From: Saccharothrix sp. HUAS TT1
Lineage (GTDB): Bacteria > Actinomycetota > Actinomycetes > Mycobacteriales > Pseudonocardiaceae
NCBI RefSeq assembly: GCF_040744945.1
Contig: NZ_CP160453.1
Span: 2,728,001 to 2,792,000 of the forward strand
Direction of reading: 5' to 3'
DNA: 64,000 nucleotides
In this document: piece after piece, positions 1 to 8,165 of the stretch
Layout of the letters: each line of letters begins with the position of its first letter
How positions within the stretch are numbered: position 1 is the stretch's first letter
Notes under the pieces: model-generated
What the model was told of the DNA's origin: nothing
The model's database searches: none
Seen by the model: only the letters and a program-made list of their open reading frames with translations
Translations under genes and position numbers: made by a program

Positions 1-18
1 CCTACTAAATTGGTGGGC

Positions 19-873
19 ATGACGACGCCCCGGGACCTGTGGCTGCGCTTCGAGACCTACCACGACGTCACCTACTTCTCGCCGGAGTCACGCGCGGTGA
101 CCGACGAGCTGGGCTGCAAGGGCGGCTGGATGGGCTACTTCGGCCAGCGCGCGGCACCGCTGGGCGCGGTGCCGCCCGAGGTGGTGACCGCCGCGTTCTT
201 CAGCTTCCACCCCCGCATGGTGGCCCGCGCGCTGCCCGACGCGTGGGGCGTCGCCGATCCCGCCCGGTTCCTGGAGGCCAGGCTGAAGGGCGTGGACGGC
301 GCGCTGCGGCGGATGCTGGAGACCCTGGACGTCGCCGAGGCCGCGGAGCTGGCCGGCCGGGCCGCCGCGGCGACGCCGCTGGAGGGCCGGGTGCTGGCCG
401 CCGCGAACCGCGCCCTGCCCGTGCCCGCCGAACCGCACCTGGCGCTGTGGCAGGCGTGCACGACGTTGCGCGAGTCCCGCGGTGACGGCCACGTGGCGGC
501 GCTGGTGGCCGCCGACCTCGGCGCGTGCGAGGCGTTGGTGCTGTTCAGCGCGGACAAGGGGCTCGACCCGGCGTACATGCGGCAGGCCCGCGGGTGGTCC
601 GAGGGGGAGTGGCGGGAAGCCGAAGCGGCGTTGGCCGGGCGCGGTCTGCTCGACGGCGACCTGGGCCTGACCCCGGCCGGCCGGGCGCTGCGCGAGGACG
701 TCGAACGCCGCACCGACGAGGCCGCCGCCCGTCCGTGGGACGTCCTGGGCGCGGCGGGCGCCGCCCGGTTCGCGGAGCTGATGACCCCGATCGCCCGTCG
801 CCTCGGCCGGCTCAACGAGGCGATGCGGACCAACCCGATGGCGATCGACCCGGTCGCGCAACTCCCCGGCTAG
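19..873 (+). CDS. SCO6745/SalK-family protein with winged-helix character
   Basis: A 284-aa soluble protein with no signal peptide or membrane segment. Its N-terminal third follows the actinobacterial SCO6745 (SalK-type) pattern: a YFSPESR segment, then GGWMGYFGQRAAPLG, then a phenylalanine-rich stretch before VARALPDAW. The C-terminal half is helical and charged, like the winged-helix region of this family. The biochemical role of the family is not established. I chose the ATG at 19, which follows a GGTGGGC stretch; in-frame TTG (10) and GTG (13) codons are alternatives, and an extension beyond the window edge cannot be excluded because no in-frame stop precedes it. The next gene follows after 33 nt on the same strand. 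Confidence 0.8.
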   Translation: MTTPRDLWLRFETYHDVTYFSPESRAVTDELGCKGGWMGYFGQRAAPLGAVPPEVVTAAFFSFHPRMVARALPDAWGVADPARFLEARLKGVDGALRRMLETLDVAEAAELAGRAAAATPLEGRVLAAANRALPVPAEPHLALWQACTTLRESRGDGHVAALVAADLGACEALVLFSADKGLDPAYMRQARGWSEGEWREAEAALAGRGLLDGDLGLTPAGRALREDVERRTDEAAARPWDVLGAAGAARFAELMTPIARRLGRLNEAMRTNPMAIDPVAQLPG

Positions 874-906
874 CCGCGCGCGGCGCACCGCCGGACTCGT
901 GCCAGG

Positions 907-1893
907 ATGGAAGGCGTGACAAGGCCAGACCCCCGAAAGACCGCCGCACTGTCCGCCGCGCTGTCCGGGGCGGTCGACCTCGGCGCGCTGAAGGCCCGAG
1001 CCGACGCCGCGAGGCAGCGCGCCACCACCCCACCCCCGTCGCCGGGCGGGGCCGCAGCTCCGGACGCCGGTCCGAGCCCGTGGGTGCTGGACGTCACCGA
1101 GGCGACGTTCCAGTCGGTCGTCGAGCGCTCCCTGGAGATCCCGGTCGTGGTCGAGCTGACCGCGACGTGGAGCCCCGAGGCGGGCCAGCTCTCACCCGTG
1201 CTCGAACGCGCCGCCAGGGCGAGCGGCGGCGCCTGGCTGCTGGCCAGGGTCGACCTGGACGCCAGCCCGCGGATCGGCCAGGTGTTCGGCGTGCAGTCGG
1301 TGCCGACCGTGGTCGCCATCGCCGGCGGCCAGCCCATCGACGCGTTCGCGGGCCCCCTGCCGGAGGCCGAGTTCGGCCAGTGGATCGCCCGCCTGCTGGA
1401 CGCCCTGCGCGACCGCCTGCCCGGCATCAAGGCGGCCGAGGCCAACGGCGGCGCGCCCGCGGCCGAGCCCGTGGAGGAGCCGGAGGACCCCCGCTTCACC
1501 GCCGCCGAGGAGGCGTTCGAGCAGGGCGACTTCGCCGCCGCCGAGGCCGCGTACGAGGCCATCCTGGCCGCCGAGCCCGCCAACGCCGAGGCGAAGGCGG
1601 CGCTGGCGCAGGTCCGCTTCACCGCGCGGGCCGAGGCCGTGCCGGCGGACGCCATCGCCAAGGCCGACGGCGCCCCGGACGACGTGGCCGCCCAGCTCGC
1701 CGCGGCTGACTTGGAGTTGGCGACCAACGACGTCGAGCAGGCGTTCAAGCGCCTGGTCGACACCGTCCGGCGGGTCTACGGCGAGGACCGCGACCGGGTC
1801 CGCGAGCACCTGGTCGGCCTGTTCGAGCTGTTCCCGCCGGAGGACGACCGGGTCGCCAAGGCCCGCCGCAACCTGGCCAGCGCCCTGTACTGA
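907..1893 (+). CDS. Thioredoxin-fold / tetratricopeptide co-chaperone-like protein (YbbN/CnoX type)
   Basis: A 328-aa protein with a thioredoxin-fold domain at about residues 58-170 and a C-terminal TPR-like helical region at about 195-328 ([20 protein letters not shown]). This is the arrangement of YbbN/CnoX holdases, which protect and hand over clients to chaperones. The usual CxxC active site is replaced by WSPEAGQL, so a redox activity is not expected, as in many actinobacterial members. A low-complexity Pro/Ala linker (residues 38-57) follows the N-terminal helix. The start could instead be the GTG at 916, giving a protein beginning MTRPDP. A strong hairpin follows the stop codon. Confidence 0.85.
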   Translation: MEGVTRPDPRKTAALSAALSGAVDLGALKARADAARQRATTPPPSPGGAAAPDAGPSPWVLDVTEATFQSVVERSLEIPVVVELTATWSPEAGQLSPVLERAARASGGAWLLARVDLDASPRIGQVFGVQSVPTVVAIAGGQPIDAFAGPLPEAEFGQWIARLLDALRDRLPGIKAAEANGGAPAAEPVEEPEDPRFTAAEEAFEQGDFAAAEAAYEAILAAEPANAEAKAALAQVRFTARAEAVPADAIAKADGAPDDVAAQLAAADLELATNDVEQAFKRLVDTVRRVYGEDRDRVREHLVGLFELFPPEDDRVAKARRNLASALY

Positions 1894-1898
1894 CCCTC

Positions 1899-1927
1899 GT
1901 GCGGGGGCTGGTCGACAGCCCCCGCAC
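1899..1927. terminator. Bidirectional terminator hairpin
   Basis: A perfect 12-bp inverted repeat, GTGCGGGGGCTG and CAGCCCCCGCAC, with a 5-nt loop (GTCGA). It sits 5 nt after the stop of the thioredoxin-TPR gene and 12 nt past the stop of the convergent caspase-ATPase gene, so it can serve both. No T-tract, as is common in high-GC actinomycetes. Confidence 0.8.
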
Positions 1928-1939
1928 CGGACCGGCCGG

Positions 1940-4900
1940 TCAGCCCGGGTCGATCCACGCCACCTGGACCCGCTGGTGGCCGGACTTGCGGGTGACGAGC
2001 GTGCCCCGGCCGGGCGGCTCCGGCGCCGGTTTGAGGTCGCCCACGATCACGCCCTCGTCCCTCGATCCGGAACCGATCAGGACCGGCGCCGCGATCTCCT
2101 TCAGCTTGCCCAGGATCGGGTCGTACATCGCCCGCGACGCGCCACCCATCCGGCGCACCGCGACGATGTGCAGGCCGACGTCCTTGGCCTGCGGGATGAA
2201 CTCCGCCAGCGGCTGCAGCGGGTTGAGCCCGCCCTGCGGCGCGACCAGGTCGTAGTCGTCCACCACCACGAACAGCTCCGGGCCTCGCCACCACGAGCGG
2301 TTCGCCAACTGCTCCCGGGTGACGTCCGGGCCGGGCAGCCGGCTGGCCATCGAGCTGCGGACGTCCTTGATCATGTCCGTCAGCTGCGCCGACGACACCG
2401 CGTAGGACAGCAGGTGGTCGGTCTCGATGTAGCCCAGCATCGTGCGCCGGTAGTCGACCAGCATGATCAGCGCCTCGCTGGAGGTGTAGCTGGTCATGAT
2501 CCCGCGCACGATGGTGCGCAGCATGTTCGTCTTGCCCGACTCGCCGTCGGCCAGCGCCATGAAGTGCGGGTCGGAGTCGAAGTCCAGGTACACCGGCGCC
2601 AGCCCGTCCTCGCCGACGCCGATCGGCACCAGGTGGCCCGAGCCGGGCGCGGGTTCGCCCACCTGGGACGTCAGCTCGCTGAACGGCAGGAGGTCCGGCA
2701 GCAGGCGGATCTCGGGAGCGGACGCCCCGGACCACGCCCGGGCGATCCGCCGCACCAGGTCGGCGGCGTCGGTCCCGGGATCGCCGCGCGGCAGAGCGGT
2801 GAGGAAGTGCAGCTTCTGCGGCGACAGACCACGGCCCGGCCGGTCCGCCGGCACGTTCACCGCGACCTTCCGGTCCACCTCGGACTCGCTGGTGTCGGCC
2901 AACCGCAGCTCGAACCGCGTGCCCAGCAGGTCCTTCATCGCGGGCCGGATCTCCGCCCACCGGTTCGCCGCCACCACCACGTGCACGCCGTACGGCAGGC
3001 CCTGCGCCACCAACCGGTGGACCGCCGGCTCCAGCGCCTCGAACTCCTGCCGGAAGTTCATCCAACCGTCCACGACCAGGAACGCGTCGCCGAAATCGTC
3101 GTCCCGGATCTCACCGCGCCGCCTGCGGTCGCGGAACTCGACCACCGAGTCGATCCCCTGCGCCCGGAACCGCTGCTCCCGCGCCGCGACCAGGCCCGAC
3201 AGCTCGGCCACCACCCGACGTGCCTTGTCCACGTCCCACCGGCCGGCGAAGCCGCCCACGTGCGGCAGGTCCTGCAACGACGCGAGCGTGCCGCCACCCA
3301 GGTCCAGGCAGTAGAACTGCGCCTCCTCCGGCGTGTGCGTCAACGCCATCGACGTGATCAACGTCCGCAACAAGGTCGACTTGCCCGACTGCGGACCGCC
3401 GACGACCGCGCCGTGGCCCGCGGCGCCGGAGAAGTCCGCCCACAGGGTGCCCCGCCGCTGCTCGGCCGGCACGTCCACCACGGCCACCGGCGCCCGGAGC
3501 CCGCCGTTGCCGGGTGAGCCCGGCGCGGTCAGGCCGCGGTCCTCGGTCACCTCCAGCGGCGGTAACAGGGCCTCCAGCGGCGGTGGCTCGTCCAGCGGCG
3601 GCGGCCACACCTCGTGCGCGGGCGAGCCCCGCCCCTCCATCCGGTCGACCAGCACGTGCGTCAGCGACCGGCCGTCGGTCCCGCTGAGGCCCGACACGAA
3701 GTGGGCGTCGAAGCGGACCAGCGGCCGACCCTGGACCGCCAGGTAACCCGATCCGGGCACCGGCGGGAGTTCGAACGCGTCCGGGACGCCGATGACGGCC
3801 TGCGACTCGCCGGCGGAGAACGTCTTCAGCACGATGCGGTAGGCCAGGAACGCCTCGAACGCGCGCACCTCGGGGGTGAACTGCTGCGACGCGAGCAGCA
3901 GGTGGACGCCCACGCTCCGGCCGACCTGCAGGACGCGGCGCAGCACGTCGGCGAACCCGGGCCGCGCGGTCAGCACGTCGGAGAACCCGTCGACGCACAC
4001 CAGCAGCAGGGGCAGCGGCGGCAGCGGCTTGCCGCCCTCCCTGGCGGCCTCGTACTCCCGGCGGTCCTTGAACCCGCCCGCCTCGGCCAGGAGGTCCCGG
4101 CGGCGGACCGCCTCGCCGCCGAGCGCGTCGCCCAGCCGGTCCAGCAGCGCGGTGTCGGTCGCCAGTTCGGTGAGGGCCGCCGCGACGTGGGGCGCTCGGT
4201 CGAACCCGTGGAAGGTCGTCCTGCCCTTGACGTCGACCAGCACGACGTTGAGGTCGTCGGGTGAGTGGGTGGCGAGCAGCCCCAGCACGATCGTCCGCAG
4301 CAACTCCGACTTGCCCGAGCCGGGCGCGCCGACGATCAACCCGTGCGAGCCGATGCCCTTCAGCTCGGCGTCCCCGAGGCCCAGCGAGACGGGCCGGCCC
4401 AGGTCGTCGGACCCGAAGGGGACCTGGTAGCGGTCGTGCGCGGGCTTGGGGCCCCAGGCCGGGTCCGGGTCCCAGGAGCCGGGCTCCTTGGGCAGCCCGT
4501 GCGCCGCCATGAACCTCGCCGCGGCGCCGGCCGCGTCGAAGTTGTCCGAGTCGTCGTCCTCACCGGAGATCCAGTTCGTGAACCGGGGGTCCTCCAACCG
4601 GCGCAGCACCTCGAACACGTACTTGTCGTCGTTGTCCTGGTAGGCGATCGCGCTGAGGAACCGGCGGCCGTTGTACAGCCCCCACCCCGGCTGGTCCGGC
4701 AGGGTGCCCGCCAGGTCCGGGTTCAGCTTGGACTCGGCCGGGTCGTCCAGCTGGAGCTCGACCCGGCCGCGCAGCAGGGGCGTGATCCGGGGCGGCAGCT
4801 CGCCCCAGTGCCGGGCGGTGACGACGACGTGCACGCCGAACCGCAGCCCCGAGCCCGCGACCTGGTGGACGGCGTCCTCCAGCAGCGGGACGGTGTCGGC

Positions 4901-6169
4901 GAACTGCGTCCAGCCGTCGATGATCAGGAAGACGTCGCTGTGGTCGCCGGTCTTCAGGGCGTCGCGGTTGCGCAGCTCGCGGTAGGTGGCCGCGCGGGGG
5001 ATGCCCAGGGTGCGGAAGATCCGGTCGCGGGTGGACACGACCCGCGCCAGCCGGTCGAGCAGCGCCTCGACCGCTCGCGGTTTCGTCGGCGGGATGATCT
5101 GGTCGACGTGCGGCAGGTCGTGCAGCGCGCGCAGGCTGCCGCCGCCGTCGAGCAGGTGGAAGGTCACCTGCTTCGGCGTCTTCCCGTGCGCCAAGCCGCT
5201 GACCAGGGTGTGCAGGAGCGAGGACTTGCCGGAGTAGATCCGGCCGACGACCGCGAGGTGCCCCTCGGGCCCGGCGAGGTCGACGCGGAGCACCGAGTCC
5301 CGGTAGGCGCCGTGGTGCTGGGCCACCCCGAGCGGCGCGACGAGGTCCTGGTCGTGCGCGTCGCCGTGGGCCAGCAGGTCGGCCAGCTTCGGCGACTGGG
5401 AGTCGCTGTCCACCACCATCTGCCGGGACCGGACCCGGGAGACCACGAACTGGCCCTCGGACTTGTCGCTCTTGGTCGGGGTCTGCTCGACGCCCATGCG
5501 CCGGACCTCGTCGTGCGCGAACGCGTAGAGGTCGTCGGCGGTGATCACCTCGGCCAGGCCGCGCGCCGCCGCGCCGGTGGCGATGCCCTTGATCAGCGCG
5601 TCGGTGAACACCGAGAAGCGGTGGCGCTCCTCGTAGAACAGCTGCTCCTGGACGTAGGCGAACTCCAGCTCGTTGGAGGCCGCCAGCACGTAGGTGCCCT
5701 GGCCGAACTGGTCGCCGACGGTGGTCCACTCGTCCGACATGTGCGTCGGGCTCTTGGTGAACGCGCCGCTGTAGCAGCAGTCCAGCAGCACCAGCTTGGC
5801 GCGGGCCGGGCACTCCTCCAGGAGGCTGCGCAGCGTGGCGCTCGGCATCGCGGTCGAGTACGGCCGCCGGGTGTCGGTGTCGCTCGTGGCGAAGAACAGC
5901 TGGTCGTGGTCGTTCTTGATGCCGTGGCCGGTCAGGTAGAGCAGCACCTCGTCGTCGGCGCCGCAGCCGCGCAGGAAGTCCTCGACGGCGCGCTCGACGG
6001 CGCTCTTGCTGCCGTCGATGACGACGGGCGCCGACTCGAAGCCGCCCAGGGTCGGGTCGACGAGCAGCTGGGACAGCTGCTGCGCCTCGGTGACCGTGGC
6101 GGCCAGCGTGGTCAGCTTCGGGTCGAGGTAGCGGGACGTCGCGATCAGCAGTGCGATGCGCTTGCCCAC
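1940..6169 (-). CDS. Caspase-like peptidase fused to four FtsK/EccC-type ATPase modules (EACC1-associated)
   Basis: A 1409-aa protein. Residues 1-245 form a caspase/metacaspase-like (C14) domain with catalytic His82 in LTGHG and Cys132 in DCCYSG. Four P-loop modules of the SpoIIIE/FtsK-EccC class follow, with Walker A motifs at 309-316 (GRIYSGKS), 614-621 (GAPGSGKS), 924-931 (GGPQSGKS) and 1207-1214 (ADGESGKT) and acidic strand motifs near 413-420, 722-729, 1030-1037 and 1299-1306. Modules 2-4 follow the D1-D2-D3 order of type VII EccC; module 1 resembles module 3. No membrane segments are visible, unlike real EccC, and no other type VII genes are nearby. GTG start, 4 nt after the EACC1 stop. 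Known caspase fusions of this kind belong to predicted immune or cell-suicide systems; the role here is inferred. Confidence 0.9.
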   Translation of the reverse strand: MGKRIALLIATSRYLDPKLTTLAATVTEAQQLSQLLVDPTLGGFESAPVVIDGSKSAVERAVEDFLRGCGADDEVLLYLTGHGIKNDHDQLFFATSDTDTRRPYSTAMPSATLRSLLEECPARAKLVLLDCCYSGAFTKSPTHMSDEWTTVGDQFGQGTYVLAASNELEFAYVQEQLFYEERHRFSVFTDALIKGIATGAAARGLAEVITADDLYAFAHDEVRRMGVEQTPTKSDKSEGQFVVSRVRSRQMVVDSDSQSPKLADLLAHGDAHDQDLVAPLGVAQHHGAYRDSVLRVDLAGPEGHLAVVGRIYSGKSSLLHTLVSGLAHGKTPKQVTFHLLDGGGSLRALHDLPHVDQIIPPTKPRAVEALLDRLARVVSTRDRIFRTLGIPRAATYRELRNRDALKTGDHSDVFLIIDGWTQFADTVPLLEDAVHQVAGSGLRFGVHVVVTARHWGELPPRITPLLRGRVELQLDDPAESKLNPDLAGTLPDQPGWGLYNGRRFLSAIAYQDNDDKYVFEVLRRLEDPRFTNWISGEDDDSDNFDAAGAAARFMAAHGLPKEPGSWDPDPAWGPKPAHDRYQVPFGSDDLGRPVSLGLGDAELKGIGSHGLIVGAPGSGKSELLRTIVLGLLATHSPDDLNVVLVDVKGRTTFHGFDRAPHVAAALTELATDTALLDRLGDALGGEAVRRRDLLAEAGGFKDRREYEAAREGGKPLPPLPLLLVCVDGFSDVLTARPGFADVLRRVLQVGRSVGVHLLLASQQFTPEVRAFEAFLAYRIVLKTFSAGESQAVIGVPDAFELPPVPGSGYLAVQGRPLVRFDAHFVSGLSGTDGRSLTHVLVDRMEGRGSPAHEVWPPPLDEPPPLEALLPPLEVTEDRGLTAPGSPGNGGLRAPVAVVDVPAEQRRGTLWADFSGAAGHGAVVGGPQSGKSTLLRTLITSMALTHTPEEAQFYCLDLGGGTLASLQDLPHVGGFAGRWDVDKARRVVAELSGLVAAREQRFRAQGIDSVVEFRDRRRRGEIRDDDFGDAFLVVDGWMNFRQEFEALEPAVHRLVAQGLPYGVHVVVAANRWAEIRPAMKDLLGTRFELRLADTSESEVDRKVAVNVPADRPGRGLSPQKLHFLTALPRGDPGTDAADLVRRIARAWSGASAPEIRLLPDLLPFSELTSQVGEPAPGSGHLVPIGVGEDGLAPVYLDFDSDPHFMALADGESGKTNMLRTIVRGIMTSYTSSEALIMLVDYRRTMLGYIETDHLLSYAVSSAQLTDMIKDVRSSMASRLPGPDVTREQLANRSWWRGPELFVVVDDYDLVAPQGGLNPLQPLAEFIPQAKDVGLHIVAVRRMGGASRAMYDPILGKLKEIAAPVLIGSGSRDEGVIVGDLKPAPEPPGRGTLVTRKSGHQRVQVAWIDPG

Positions 6170-6173
6170 CCGG

Positions 6174-6593
6174 TCACCGTTCGAGTTCCGGTCGGTCCTC
6201 CGCGGTGCGCAGCATCTCGGCCAGCAACCGCTGGTCGTCGGCGGAGATGCCGGTGAACTCCCAGGTCTCGTCGCCGCGCTCGATCTTCACGCTGCGCTCC
6301 TTCTGGCGGTTGACGAACGCGATGACGACCTTGCCGACCGCCGTCAGCGTCGCGGCGGAGAGCGCGCCGGTGACCACCAGTTCGGCCAGCTGGGCGGCGG
6401 CGCCCGACTTGCTGCCCGCCGGCGCCTCGGCCCGGCCGCGCGCCACGTCCACCCCGCCGGTCCGGCGGATGTCGTTGAACAGGGACGTGGTCAGCCGGTG
6501 CAGTTCGCGGTCGGGTGCGCCGTCCGCGACGACACGCAGGGTCAAGTCGGCCACGCGTTGGCTCCGCTCTGGTGTCCGCAGTTCCGTCACCAT
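6174..6593 (-). CDS. EACC1-like protein (effector-associated constant component 1)
   Basis: A 139-aa protein that reads as EACC1, the small constant component described computationally in NTP-dependent bacterial conflict systems. Visible marks are the N-terminal ELHRLTTSLFNDIRR helix, the PAGSKSGAAAQLAEL segment (EACC1 proteins typically carry PxGSKG there), a hydrophobic helix at about 72-93 (VVTGALSAATLTAVGKVVIAFV), and a C-terminal strand pair (SVKIERGDETWEF). Start is ATG 6593 behind a GGGG stretch. The stop lies 4 nt before the GTG of the caspase-ATPase gene, so the two are translationally coupled. EACC1 is thought to link effector and NTPase parts; its mechanism is unproven. Confidence 0.75.
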   Translation of the reverse strand: MVTELRTPERSQRVADLTLRVVADGAPDRELHRLTTSLFNDIRRTGGVDVARGRAEAPAGSKSGAAAQLAELVVTGALSAATLTAVGKVVIAFVNRQKERSVKIERGDETWEFTGISADDQRLLAEMLRTAEDRPELER

Positions 6594-6667
6594 CACGATA
6601 ACCCCGGTCACGGGGCGTTGTTGCGGGATCGGGGAGATCGGGGAGATCGCGACCGCGCGGGACCCCG

Positions 6668-8101
6668 TCAGCCCGAGTACTTGCGGGTGCAGAGGCCCGA
6701 ACCCTGGTAGAAGCCGTCCCGGAACGCCTCGACCCGGGCGAACCCGGACGGCACGACGGTGCCGTTCACGTCGGCCGCGATGAGGCTCTTGTCGGCCAGC
6801 AGCTCGGCCACCGCCTCGTCCAGGTCGCCGGACGACAGCCGCAGCCTCGCGCCGCTCTGGTTGGTCGTCCCGGCCCACGACCCGGTCAGGCACGCGGTGC
6901 GCAGCCCGGCGGCCGGCCCCTCCAGCCCGTACCCGGTCGCCTTCTGGATCGACAGCGCGAACCGCGACGCGACCTCGGCGAACGCGGCGAAGTCGCCGAT
7001 GCCGCCCTTCTGCCCGCGCTTCGGCGGCGTGCCGATCTTCACCAGCTCCGGCAGGTCGATCGAGATCGAGTTGGTCGACGCGCAGTACGTCGCGGGCGAG
7101 GTCGGCGTGCCGTCCTGGCACCGCGACCCGGACGTCGACAGCGACGGCGGGGTCGCGCCGGACTGCTTGTACGCCTCCCGCAGCGACTCCTCCAGCAGGT
7201 CGAGCGACTGCTCGTCGTCCACCTTCAGGTTGCCCTTGCCCTGCCCGGTGTCGCGGTCCTGCGAGTCGAACCGCTGCTGCGTGATCCGCGACTTGATCTC
7301 GGCCTCGTCGATCTGCGCGCACCGCCGCGGGTCGCCCGCGAACCCGAACTGGAACGCCGCCACCCGGTCGAACGCGCTGCCGTGCGCGCCCTGCTTCTCG
7401 GCCGACGTGCCCGCCGCGTCCCGGATGAAGAACATGGTGGCCAGCACCTGGTTCAACCCGGGCCCGGTGGAGATCCGGAAGTGCTTGGACTTGCCCTCGG
7501 CCACCCACCGGAAGAAGTTGCCCGCGTAGCAGTCGGCCTGCTGCTCCTTGATGATCGACGGCGTGGCCTGGGTGACCCCGCCCTCCGCGCCCAGCTTGTA
7601 CTGGATCGCGTGGCCCATCTCGTGCGCCAGCACGGTCACCACCGACATCGGCCCGAACGCGTCGTCCAGCATCGGCAGCAGCTCGCCGCGGTCCCACGCG
7701 ATCGAGTCGTCCAGCGAGCAGTAGAACGCGTTCGCCACGCCCGCGGTGTTGGTGCGGCAGATGTCGACGCCCTTGCCGTTGGAGTCGTAGGACACCAGCC
7801 GCTTCACCGGCTCGAACTCCTTGCCCAACCGGGCGGGCAGCTGCTCGGTCCAGTACTCCTCGACGTCGGCCAGCGCGTTGATGGCGAGCCGGTCCATCTC
7901 GCCGCCGTCGCCGTTCTCCACCTGGAGGTCGGCGTCGGGCACGCCCGGTTTCGCGCCGCTCTCCCCGGTGGTGATCTCCAGCCCGGCGACCTTCGTCACG
8001 TCCGGTCGTTCGGACCGGCCGTGACCGGTCACGACCTGGGTGCACCCGGTCAACGCCATCGCCGCGGCCAGCGCCGCGGCCACCCCAGCCCGTCGAGCCA
8101 T
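6668..8101 (-). CDS. Neutral zinc metallopeptidase-like lipoprotein (copy 1)
   Basis: A 477-aa predicted lipoprotein: a basic start, a hydrophobic helix and the lipobox LTGC at about residue 19. The zinc-binding HExxH motif is visible as LAHEMGHAIQYKLG near residue 170, followed by a region with KEQQADCYAG, as in the neutral zinc metallopeptidase family (YpfJ-like), where a downstream acidic residue completes the metal site. It should act outside the membrane. Start is ATG 8101; the in-frame TTG at 8107 is less likely. It is paralogous to the next gene upstream and shares the CTQVVTG segment after the lipobox. It lies 74 nt upstream of the EACC1 gene on the same strand. Substrate unknown. Confidence 0.85.
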   Translation of the reverse strand: MARRAGVAAALAAAMALTGCTQVVTGHGRSERPDVTKVAGLEITTGESGAKPGVPDADLQVENGDGGEMDRLAINALADVEEYWTEQLPARLGKEFEPVKRLVSYDSNGKGVDICRTNTAGVANAFYCSLDDSIAWDRGELLPMLDDAFGPMSVVTVLAHEMGHAIQYKLGAEGGVTQATPSIIKEQQADCYAGNFFRWVAEGKSKHFRISTGPGLNQVLATMFFIRDAAGTSAEKQGAHGSAFDRVAAFQFGFAGDPRRCAQIDEAEIKSRITQQRFDSQDRDTGQGKGNLKVDDEQSLDLLEESLREAYKQSGATPPSLSTSGSRCQDGTPTSPATYCASTNSISIDLPELVKIGTPPKRGQKGGIGDFAAFAEVASRFALSIQKATGYGLEGPAAGLRTACLTGSWAGTTNQSGARLRLSSGDLDEAVAELLADKSLIAADVNGTVVPSGFARVEAFRDGFYQGSGLCTRKYSG

Positions 8102-8165
8102 GCCCAAGCCCCATCCCAGGTCCGTGCCGATCCGAGCCCGAACCCTACTTGGCCGGCTCGCCCGA

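Noticed and set aside
1940..6169. Genuine type VII secretion EccC or DNA translocase FtsK
   Set aside because: No N-terminal membrane domain, no EsxAB, EccB, EccD, EccE or mycosin nearby, no FtsK gamma domain, and a caspase domain is fused instead.
6602..6615. Small hairpin CCCCG-GTCA-CGGGG and adjacent GATCGGGGA repeats before the EACC1 gene
   Set aside because: A 5-bp stem is too weak for a terminator call. It may mask the ribosome-binding site, but nothing more supports it.
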